DNA of 64,000 bases from Brachynemurus nebulosus (taxonomy: Eukaryota > Arthropoda > Insecta > Neuroptera > Myrmeleontidae), in assembly GCA_035578155.1 (NCBI GenBank), contig JAPWDM010000021.1, positions 6,832,204 through 6,896,203 of the forward strand, read 5' to 3'. Below the pieces are notes generated by a model that worked only from the letters and a program-made list of their open reading frames with translations, was not told the origin of the DNA and searched no databases. The position numbers and the translations under genes are program-made. Below are positions 1-8,800 of the stretch, piece after piece. Position 1 is the stretch's first letter. Each line of letters opens with the position of its first letter.

Positions 1-631
1 AAACTAGAGATGTTATCCGTCGAAAGTTCATTGGCATATAGATGATTGTGCTCGGTGTCTCACTTATTTTATACCCCGGCTCAATTTGGATAGAAAATGA
101 GTAAATATTATGTGATTGAACATCGTTCAAATAGCTGTTGGTCGTAATATTCGTCTCAATTTGCACCAGATTAACCTTCATTATATTCATTGGTTTATCC
201 GAAAAATGAGTTTTTCCTGCCTCAAGTTTACGTTTATTGAAACCCAACAACGAGCCAATCGTTCGCTCTTTATCAAAATGTATTTCTTCCGTACATTTTA
301 TCGAACTTTTCAGCGTATTATTACTTGCGTGTAATATAAGTTGGGCATTAGCGCTGGCTCCGCTCGGTCTTAACATATTGTCTATGTAAATTTCCAAATC
401 TTCTAGGTCGTAATTTCCAACAGGTATCTCGATACAGTATGGCGCATGATCAGGATCATCCTTAGCGGTGCCAAAATGAAACAAATTATTCGATTCATCT
501 ACGTTTGATACGGAATTGTACGTTTCGAAATTAATCAAACCGCATACGTATTCGCCTGGCAATTCAATAGGCGGAAAATAATCAGCAGTTAGTATTGATG
601 TTTCACCACTTAAAGTAAGTGTAAATGACAT
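1..631 (-). CDS. Polinton penton-like minor capsid protein, partial
   Basis: An open frame starts at an ATG at 631 and runs leftward off the window without a stop (210 codons visible). The N-terminus has a hydrophobic run followed by a PPIELP segment and an FETYN motif. This matches, from memory, the small jelly-roll protein encoded next to the protease in arthropod Polintons and proposed to be the penton or minor capsid protein. The visible part would be the beta-rich body; the C-terminus is missing. It is co-oriented with the protease, 51 bp away. No break is visible, unlike its neighbours. The jelly-roll assignment is family knowledge plus inference, not something shown by a motif here. 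Confidence 0.7.
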   Translation of the reverse strand, partial: MSFTLTLSGETSILTADYFPPIELPGEYVCGLINFETYNSVSNVDESNNLFHFGTAKDDPDHAPYCIEIPVGNYDLEDLEIYIDNMLRPSGASANAQLILHASNNTLKSSIKCTEEIHFDKERTIGSLLGFNKRKLEAGKTHFSDKPMNIMKVNLVQIETNITTNSYLNDVQSHNIYSFSIQIEPGYKISETPSTIIYMPMNFRRITSLV

Positions 632-681
632 GGTGTCTAATACATAAATGAAACAAGGTAATACTTTACAACAATATTTAT

Positions 682-1089
682 TTATATGAAAAGATTGCTA
701 TTATATAAAAATTCTAAACAAAGATGTCCACAATTAAAATCATTATAATTTTGATAAATATTATAATTATATCTAATGTTATTTCCATGTAGATATCGAA
801 CAACTTCAATATGTGGCGGTAAATTCCCATAGCTATCGAAGTATTCCATATTCTTGTTGTTTTTCACATACGCTACCCAATGACTTCCAGGTCCAGTTGA
901 ACTATCCAAATTGACGACTCCACTCTCCTGTCGCCACGGTCGTCGCGGTAGTTCATCTCTCATGAATACACCACGGAAATTCGATAAATGTTGCTTTCCA
1001 AACTGATAAATGTCCTGAGCAGTTAGTGGCCTATCATAATATAGCTTACTCAGTGGTTTTTTGATTCGATAAAAAGACCCAGACCTCTC
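682..1089 (-). CDS. Polinton adenain-like cysteine protease, probably frameshifted from the upstream gene
   Basis: Maturation protease of the adenovirus-protease family (C5), expected to cut capsid precursors. The catalytic elements are visible: His in SHWVAY, the acidic partner in YFDSYG, a Gln shortly before the nucleophile, and Cys in NCGHLCLEFL. The first ATG is at 963 (93 residues), but the same frame is open up to an in-frame TAG at 1090-1092, and that upstream part encodes family-like sequence ending FRGVFMRDELP. The ATG-started product would therefore lack the N-terminus. The end of the PLA2-like gene overlaps this extension in another frame, and a one-base slip in the A/T run near 1070-1075 would fuse the two. 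I read it as a broken PLA2-protease fusion or two overlapping genes. Confidence 0.8.
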   Translation of the reverse strand, partial: ERSGSFYRIKKPLSKLYYDRPLTAQDIYQFGKQHLSNFRGVFMRDELPRRPWRQESGVVNLDSSTGPGSHWVAYVKNNKNMEYFDSYGNLPPHIEVVRYLHGNNIRYNYNIYQNYNDFNCGHLCLEFLYNSNLFI

Positions 1090-1891
1090 CTATATGGCTT
1101 TAAATATAGTCCAGTACCAGATTTTTTCGATCCAAGAGCAATTGCTTCCATCATTTTGTTATGCATCTCGTTTTCATCCAACTGTTTTTTGGCTGTTTTA
1201 TATGAATTTATTGCTTTAGCTACACCAGCAGCGCCACCAGTAAGCGATCCTACAGCAGATAAGCCAGCAAAAAGTGGAATTAAAAATGGTAAAATTCCAC
1301 CAGTCCTCGCGATTGGAATAATTCTTGGTAACGTAAACTGATTTTTTTTTTCTTAAAAATCTTCTTAGCAGCTTTTAGTGCCAACTTGATCGAATCTTTA
1401 ATAGTTTTAGGTTTATTTTTCTTCAATATACTTCTAATATCACGAACACCGGCACCAAATATAACCTTTTTCTTCTTCTTTGATTGCCCCATTCCTAATT
1501 TTACTTTTGATTCCATAGCGTTCGTCACAGCCCAGGCGGCAGCCCGTTCACCGAAACTTGCGTCGGATGATTTAATCCGCTCCCACGCTTTATTGGCGAA
1601 AATTAAATCGGCCTTGTGTCGATCGTTGATGTCTTTAAATTGTGAATAGGCGATATCGTGTTCTTTACATGCAGCGTCTAATTTATTGATACCGTGGTCA
1701 CCTCGTAATAGTCGTTCACGTAGTCGCGTTCCAGGTCCACAATATTGATAACCGGGTATATGTAGTTCAAATGGTAACTTGTTGATTATAGAATTTATTA
1801 GCCCACACCCCGATATTTTCGCACTGCTTGCCCGTTTGCAACTGACAGCTTGTTGTTTTCGCACAGACATTTTAAGGTAAACTGAAAACAA
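1050..1891 (-). pseudogene. Polinton PLA2-like protein, frameshifted
   Basis: The first segment (1891 to about 1343) carries a parvovirus-type phospholipase A2 signature: a calcium-loop-like YCGPGT and the His-Asp dyad in KEHDIAY, followed by a Lys-rich tract. In related capsid proteins such domains act on membranes; here that role is only inferred. At a run of ten T (1342-1351 on the plus strand) the frame changes. The second segment, to the stop at 1050-1052, encodes a Gly/Ala-rich hydrophobic stretch and a GLYLKPYRRG tail, both typical of the same Polinton protein. The ATG-started frame instead ends in 27 aberrant residues. It is either pseudogenised or carries a homopolymer error. The start at 1891 or an inner ATG at 1870 are both possible. 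Confidence 0.75.
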
Positions 1892-1989
1892 AAACGTATG
1901 TTAACTATTTTATAAATATTATAAATAGATTAAAATTCTACATAACTTGTTAGTATATGAAATAGTTTAATTCGATCAACATCGACGAG
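1892..1989. promoter_or_regulatory. divergent promoter region of the Polinton
   Basis: A 98-bp AT-rich spacer separates the leftward PLA2/protease/penton group from the rightward ATPase group. It holds overlapping TATA-like stretches around 1908-1930 (TTTATAAATATTATAAAT). Position and composition suggest a shared bidirectional promoter; no transcription evidence is available. Confidence 0.4.
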
Positions 1990-2652
1990 ATGTCTTCGTT
2001 TATCAAACAACGGAAAACGTTTCCAATAGTCAATTTTGAATTTTCAGTCAATAATGGAAACAACAAGAAAAACGGTCCATTGCTACCAAATAGTATTAGA
2101 GCAGTTATTTGTGGACCAAGTGGTTGTGGAAAAACTTCACTGTTAATCTCACTAATACAGCATCCCGACGGTCTGGCATTTGAAAATATATACATTTATT
2201 CCAAATCACTACACCAACCGAAATATGAATATCTAAAACAAATTATAAAACTTGTTAAAGGTATGGGTTATTTTACATTCTCCAGTAACGAGGATGTCAT
2301 ACCACCAATGAATGCTCTACCAAATTCGCTGATAATATTCGATGATGTATCTGTCCGGGAGAAAAAGGCCATAATAGAAGAATATTTTTGTCACTCTCGA
2401 CATTACAACGACGACTGCTTTTACCTAACACAAACGTACACAGCAACACCCAAACACAATGTACGGGACGATTTGAACCTTAGACATATTTACGATGATC
2501 ACGTCAATTCCGACATGACTTTCATAGAGTTCAAAAATCTATATCAAGAGTGTTGGCGAGATAAATATGGATTTTTAACCATCTGTAAGGAGGATGATAT
2601 TCACAGTGGTAGATATCGAAACAAGCTTGATAGCTTTTGGAGAGGGCACTGA
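1990..2652 (+). CDS. Polinton packaging ATPase (FtsK/HerA, A32-like)
   Basis: Complete 220-residue ORF. Walker A is GPSGCGKTS at residues 42-50, and Walker B is LIIFDD at about 114-119. A conserved polar strand-end (YLTQTY) follows at about 145-150. This is the layout of the A32-like genome-packaging ATPases of Polintons and related viruses, which would use ATP to pump element DNA into a capsid. Length is normal for the family and I see no break. It is the first gene of the rightward group. Its ATG lies 98 bp from the divergent PLA2-like gene. Confidence 0.9.
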   Translation: MSSFIKQRKTFPIVNFEFSVNNGNNKKNGPLLPNSIRAVICGPSGCGKTSLLISLIQHPDGLAFENIYIYSKSLHQPKYEYLKQIIKLVKGMGYFTFSSNEDVIPPMNALPNSLIIFDDVSVREKKAIIEEYFCHSRHYNDDCFYLTQTYTATPKHNVRDDLNLRHIYDDHVNSDMTFIEFKNLYQECWRDKYGFLTICKEDDIHSGRYRNKLDSFWRGH

Positions 2653-2892
2653 TGAACAGGTTAACCATTGTTGATAATTGGGTTTCAACAGAGCAGTAAC
2701 TGGTTTCAACTGGATATTAACCGCTAGTAACCAGAACAGTAGCTGGTTTTAACTGGCTGTTAACCGTTATTAACCAGAACAGTATCAGCTTTTAACCGAG
2801 CTGTTAATCCAAGCCGTTGTTATAAATAAATAAACATCCCCCTAAGATAAAGATTCAGTTCTTGAGAGACTATTGTATGAAACAGTTATCAA
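2653..2892 (+). promoter_or_regulatory. imperfect tandem repeats and TATA-like box upstream of the 2893 gene
   Basis: About 3.5 degenerate units of roughly 42 bp lie between 2660 and 2815, each with a core like TTAACCAGAACAGTA followed by TGGTTTTAACTGG. They are followed by TTATAAATAAATAAAC at about 2818-2834 and a C-rich patch. The arrangement looks like a repeat-type upstream element plus a TATA box for the gene starting at 2893. Function is inferred. Confidence 0.4.
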
Positions 2893-3953
2893 ATGGATAA
2901 GAAAAAGAAGGAGTTTGTTAAAAAGAGCATTATAAAAACGGCAAGCAATATACGAAAAAAATTTAAAGCCTTACGATCGGGGAAGATGGAATCAGACATG
3001 TTGCTACAAACTACGTTGGAACCAGTAACTGCACCACTTAAAGAAATAGCCACAAAATTAATTGAGAAGAAAAATCAACCTATCAAAGTCGAAACGAAAG
3101 AAGAACAGACACAAGTAATGGATACGTTTACACCTAAAATTAAAAAGAGAAGCAAGAGTATTGTTATTTACCAACGAAAGAGGAAGAGCCGGACGATGAG
3201 GTGGGGGAGGAGGAAGAACAAGATTTCGTGGAAGATGTTTTTGAATCGTCTGCGATAGAAGAAGAAAATGAATTCGAAACACCAAAACTGCCTGGATCAG
3301 CACAAAGTGTTGCTAGAAAATTGATGACGACGTCTGAAGATTTTACAAAAGCGTTTGGATCAATAGCAAGAAAATACTTACAACTATTCCTTCAATCAAA
3401 TAGCGGTGTTGATACAGTATACGGACCGTACAAAAAAGATGAAGAATGGATGATTGGAAATCAACCATTTCAAATAGACGGTGACGATATAATAATTAAC
3501 GGTACTACGTATAAGGGAACGCCTGGTTTATATGAGGTGATTTTCATGAAAGTAACAAAACGAGGTGTATATCGTACCGAAGATTTAAATGAGTATAAGC
3601 GGATTTTAAAGCAAACAAATGCACATCGACGAAATCACAGTCCAAATCAACAAATAAAGGGTAGCTCCAGTAATAAGTATCGAAATATTATTAGTGAAAT
3701 GGTACCAGCTCCAAGATCAATTCCGAGATATAAAACACGAAGTCGTGTGGCTAGTACTCCAAAATTTGGGACTGGTTTGATGCAATTAAACAATATGGAA
3801 AAGGAGCATATATACTGGGACGACCCGAACGAACTGGTTAGTAGATTACGACTGCTCCTAGCATCACAACATGCTGGACACTCGGGACACAACAACGAAA
3901 TTATATCGATCATAGAGGAGTTATTGGAGTCTGGTTTTATTGAGCATGGATAG
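2893..3953 (+). pseudogene. conserved Polinton protein of unknown role, frameshifted
   Basis: Two overlapping frames make one family-like protein. The first (ATG 2893) encodes a Lys-rich N-terminus, then a Glu/Lys-rich linker. The second frame opens after a TAA at 3141-3143 and runs to TAG at 3951-3953. It encodes an acidic stretch, a YGPYKKDEEWMIG region, a GTPGLYEVIF segment and a C-terminus containing WDDPNELV and LRLLLAS. I recognise this C-terminal block as recurrent in arthropod Polintons but know no function. The frame change must lie between about 3144 and 3200. The second frame has only a GTG near its beginning, so it is unlikely to be an independent gene. It overlaps the next gene by 8 bases. 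Confidence 0.7.
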
Positions 3954-4377
3954 ATTTGGTCGTACGCGTAACAAAAATATAACCATCGATAAATTTGGTC
4001 GTGAACATAATAAAAGCATTAAGAAAGAAGCTCTTAAATCCATTGGTTTAAAGTTGACTAATATGGGAAATTATGATTTTGGAAATAGACAACTAAAAAA
4101 TGTAAGGGACCCGGCTGGTGATCAAGATGTGGTGAATCTAAAATTCTTAAAAACTATTGAAATGGAAAAATTTTTCGAATTGAAACAAACAGTCGAAATG
4201 AATAAAACGCAAATTGAAAATGCTGTACACAAGTTGATCCAGGCTGCGCAACTTTTTGTATCGTATAAAACATCGATAAATCAAGAAATTTCCGCATTTA
4301 ATTTTCGAATATCGAAGACTGAAGAACGTCTTAATAAATTATTGAAATCGATTGAGGATATTAAGAGAAATGAATAA
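3946..4377 (+). CDS. Polinton-associated coiled-coil protein
   Basis: ATG at 3946 overlaps the previous stop by 8 bases. The 143-residue product begins MDRFGR, repeats a related DKFGRE motif about 12 residues later, then has a short segment ending in QLKNVRDPAGDQDVVN, followed by a long helical region rich in Glu, Lys and Gln. The layout recalls fibre- or spike-like proteins with an N-terminal anchor and a trimerising coiled coil, but that is inference. It is family-conserved among Polintons in my memory. No break is visible. Its stop overlaps the integrase ATG, again by 8 bases. Confidence 0.6.
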   Translation: MDRFGRTRNKNITIDKFGREHNKSIKKEALKSIGLKLTNMGNYDFGNRQLKNVRDPAGDQDVVNLKFLKTIEMEKFFELKQTVEMNKTQIENAVHKLIQAAQLFVSYKTSINQEISAFNFRISKTEERLNKLLKSIEDIKRNE

Positions 4378-5285
4378 ACTACAGGTGGTGCGAAAATTAC
4401 ACAGACCCGCACGGAAGAATTTCCCACGTAGACGTGTTATTGTAAAAGGAATTGATGATCTATGGCAGTGTGATTTAATTGAAATGGGCGCTTACGCTTC
4501 CGTGAATGAGAAATACAATTTCTTGTTAACAGCGATTGACGTTTTTTCTAAACAAGCCTGGGCCGTACCAGTTAAAAATAAAACTGCAAAAGAAGTGACA
4601 GCCGCATTTGAATCGACACTTAAACAAGGCCGTGCACCGAAATCTCTTCAGACCGATGCCGGAAAAATTTTATAATCACCTGTTTAAAACACTCATGAAT
4701 AAGTACAACATTAACCATTATTCGACATTTTCAACGAAAAAAGCATCAGTTGTTGAGAGATTTAACAGAACGCTCAAGACCGAAATGTGGAAAATGTTTA
4801 GTTACAATGGATCGTATCGTTGGATTGATATGTTGAACAAGTTGGTGGATGATTACAATTCTCGTAAGCATAGAACAATTAAGATGCGACCGCGTGATGT
4901 AACACCAAGAAAGGAAAAAAAACTCCTTTCTACCGTCTACAATTATGTAAAAATTGCTGCCAAACCAAAATATAAAGTTGGTGATATTGTTCGCATCAGC
5001 AAGTATAAATCTCAGTTTGACAAAGGATATCAACCATCGTGGACGACTGAACTTTTTAAAATCAAGAAGGTGCAGTTAACCAATCCAGTTACATACCTAT
5101 TAGAAGATTACCACGGTAATCCCATCCAAGGTGGATTTTATCAAGAAGAGGTCCAAAAAGTAAAATACCCAGGCATGTATCTGGTTGAAAAAGTGTTAAA
5201 AAAGAAGAAAGATAGAGTATACGTGAAGTGGCTCGGATTTCCTTCTTCCGAAAATTCCTGGGTTTATAACAAAGATTTGGTATAA
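4370..5285 (+). pseudogene. Polinton integrase with chromodomain, single frameshift
   Basis: Retroviral-type integrase that would insert the element. The rve core shows the first Asp in LWQCDLIEM, the second Asp in LQTDAG, and the Glu in ASVVERFNRTLK. A C-terminal chromodomain-like module (YLVEKVL, VYVKWLGF, ENSWV) ends the protein and could target chromatin. The ATG at 4370 overlaps the preceding stop by 8 bases. A one-base slip in the A run at about 4663-4667 ends the first frame at TAA 4673-4675; the second frame continues without a gap from the equivalent residue to the stop at 5283-5285. The N-terminal zinc-binding part typical of longer integrases is absent or not recognisable. Confidence 0.85.
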
Positions 5286-5814
5286 ATATATTCTTGGATT
5301 TGAATCGGGGCCAGATGGAGGACCGTGAGCATCGACCAGTTTACAAGATTATTTGAATGTGGATAAATTATTACGAAAATACTTATATGAAGATCATACA
5401 TAATTTTACATATATTGTTATTATTACTATTACTATTAATATTATTATTAATGTTTTTAATAAACATTTTTAACTATGAAAATGGCCATTTTCTTTTTAT
5501 TTTTGTACTTACGTCTAAATTCTTAACTTTTTATAAAATATTTACTATCTACAAAAAATAAAGATTAAATTTTTGTCCTTAGGTCTAAATTCTTAGCTTT
5601 TTATAAAATATTTTCTATCCACGAAATATAAAGATTAAAAGTCTGTGACAAGTTCAATGTTTTATAACTTGGTACCAATGTTATATTCGATGTTTCACTA
5701 TCAGTGTTATTCGTTTTTATCACTAACAATATTTTTAGTTTAAAAATATATTTTTAAATGAAACAAAGTTTAAAGTCACTATCTTTTTTCAAAACTTATA
5801 CACAACACGTTGAT
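5286..5814. other. convergent spacer between integrase and polymerase
   Basis: AT-rich non-coding stretch where the integrase and polymerase genes converge. It holds the 70-bp tandem repeat listed separately and a run of ATT/ATA near 5400-5460. I see no gene. Both gene ends presumably terminate here. Confidence 0.5.
5501..5639. repeat. two-copy 70-bp tandem repeat
   Basis: Units at 5501-5569 and 5571-5639 share ACGTCTAAATTCTTA-type and TTTTTATAAAATATTT-type cores with about 10% differences. It lies in the convergent spacer of the Polinton and is non-coding. Confidence 0.8.
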
Positions 5815-8800
5815 TTAATCGGTCTTAGATCTTTTAAATCCATAAGGAACTGAATCAAAATCGGGTATACGGCGACGTTTATTAAATGTAGGTTTGAAAA
5901 TTTTACTCTCCGATTTGGTGACAATATCATGTTCTTCGGTGCGTCGAATGTTCCTCGATGTAATGGTGACCGGAGGCGCGTTTTCAAGGATCATCTACTT
6001 GAGGGTGTTAAAACTAGCCAACTTGCCGGATTTATAATTGATTGTGATGCCTTTAATTTTGCATGTGGGTGGTTTTACTTTATCTTCCCTCGTTGAATAT
6101 ACTGTATAGCCATACATCTTGGGGCCGCCAGAAACAAACTCGGTGATATAACTACCAACGCCGTAATCTTCCAACTCATCCGTCATATCACCCAAGAAAG
6201 AGCCCGTTGGTGGATCGTATTCACCACCCCTCTGAATGTAAATAACACTATCTGTATCGTAATACAGAACTTTTTCCTGTAGTCTCTCCAAGTAGCTATA
6301 CAGTTTGAGCCGAGCTTGAGTTGTTACGTATGCAGCGATGACGCAATTTACGGTGGATAATAAATCTGCTGCTTCATCTTTTCGCTCCCAGTTAACTATT
6401 ATCGTGTCTTCATTTACTTCTTAAATGTAATTTACATCAATGCTCGGGTTGGTCAGTAAATCGTATAATTCTTTTGGCTCCTGGATAATGCTGGTTTTTG
6501 GTTGGTTTTCTCGTTGACCAAACTTACCCCAAAAACTGTTCAGCATTAGTTTGGCGAGCGATCGTAGCACTGGATTCTTCAAAATTTTGGTGAATTCCAA
6601 TCGGACCCCTTCATTCTCAAAATATCCTTCAATGTAGTCATTTCGTTCTTCATCGGTGTTACAGCTAGCCGGCCATCCTGATGCTTCTTACTTCATTTTC
6701 AAAAATTTGTTTATGAAGTCGGCAAATAAACCACCAGTACCACTTTCTTTACTGTATTGAGTTACATCATACTGCCAGATTTCGTACACTTCAATCAAAC
6801 GGTAACCCAATGTAACAGCTTTTTCAACCTCGTCAGTTACCCAAGTACCGGTGAGTGCTCGTTCTTCATCAGTGTGCGCACACTCATCTTGATTACATTC
6901 CTCTCCGCATGAACGGCACAGCACAAACAACAGCTTATTATTCTGCTTCATTGGTAGCACCGGATGATATAAATTTTGCGGTGGTAAAATTTTGCACTTA
7001 ATTAACCCGCTGATATTTCGTGAACTGATATCTTCAATTAATTTTGTACATTCATCACCACCAACAAAAATTTTCGGATGGCCTAGTGGAAATTTACCGT
7101 ATTTGCACACCCACGGATACAGCGAACAAACATCAATATATTTAATTTTTTCGTCTTCGCTGGTTTTGTGATATAATTTGACACAACCCGTACGTCCACC
7201 GTAGAAAGCATCGCGTGGGTTTATCGGTGCGTAATTAATCAGCGGGTGTTTTTCCAAATATTTTAAATCAGTCCTGTTCTTTAAAAATTTTCTGAATTCG
7301 CATTCCCACTTTTCCACAACTTCATAGCCTAGTTCGCGGATTCGATGTGTCTTTGCATTTGTACGCTCCAGTCTGTAGTTCAAAGTATCATCCGGTGCTT
7401 CATGTAATGGCTCATTGCGGCGAGTTTGCTGGCACAAATCATGTCCATGATAGTAGCACCCGTGGAACCCAAATACCTGCCTGGTTTCCTCACAATAGCC
7501 ATCAACTTTAAAACTGGTACCTGGTAGAACAACCTCTCTTCCTTTTCCAGCGTCTACAATTGAAATCTGCCTTTCCTCGTCTTCATAGATCAACCATTGC
7601 AGAGCGATTTTCGATTGGATGTCAGCATGTCGATATCCACCTCTTGGTAACACACCTATTGTATTCTGCTGTAAAAATTTTCGTCTGAATACTAGGTTAC
7701 ACGCTGATGCAATGGTTATCGCCTCCGTAAATGGACAACCGTCGCATTCTTTTAAAAATAATGTTTCACATTCTTTTAAAAACTTTAAACAGGCTTTCTT
7801 TAGTATATCTACATCACTGGTACAATATTCAACGATTTCTTTCTGCATATCAAATTCATAACAGTTTTCCTTCGTTTCATTATACCATTTTATGAATTTC
7901 TTTCGCTCGTCTTCTTCTGGATTGTCTGTACCTCTCATTGTTTCGGGAGAATAGTACGAAATGTCTGGAAGGGGTCCGACGTAATTTTTATTTTCTTCTC
8001 TATTAAATAAATGGGGAAAATATCCCTTTTTTGACGTTGGTGGTAAGTCGAAAGCCTTGGGGAGTGCTGCTAACGCCATTGGAAAATAATTAAGAAAGTC
8101 GATAAAACGAACATTATCGATGTCCAACATTAGAATCTTCGACCCTCTCATTATAATATCTATTTGTAACTGTGTCTTTTCGATGATATACTTTAAAATG
8201 AATTGATGGTCAAACGCTTGTCCATTATGAGCGATACAAATAACTTTTTTAAATTTCCTTCGAGTGTCCAATATTTGTTTCATAAATGTGTCGATAACAT
8301 TGTTTTTTAACACCCGCTGTCGTAATCCACATTTTGCACAATATTTATTTCTTTCATTACCGTCTTCTTCTTCTTTATTAATACACACACTGCAACACTG
8401 CATATATACACATAGGTTTGCTTCATGTACAACAGTGTCGCTACCCACATTCATCGGCCTTTCTTGTTTTGTTTCCAAATCGAAAAATACAAATAATGTA
8501 TTGTCAAATGTTGGCCGACCTGTATCTTTATTAATGAAACAGAAATGATTGGCTGGAGCGTAGCGATCACATATCTTGCAAAATATTTCACCACACACAT
8601 GCTTTTGTTTTCGCACCTTCATATTAATGGTTTTGGAACACCTTTCACACCGTTTTATCACATTACAAATAGAATTTAGACCCAGTGATCCTTGATTACG
8701 ATGCTTATCGAAACATTCTTGGCTACGGAACCCTCGATTGCAGTCATCGCATTTAACTTCATTTGTTTTCTTACATGGTGGAGCTTGTTGACAACACGGA

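Noticed and set aside
5796..5987. 63-codon leftward ORF beside the polymerase
   Set aside because: It is in another frame of the polymerase C-terminus; the polymerase frame itself continues past the TAG at 5995 with family-like sequence.
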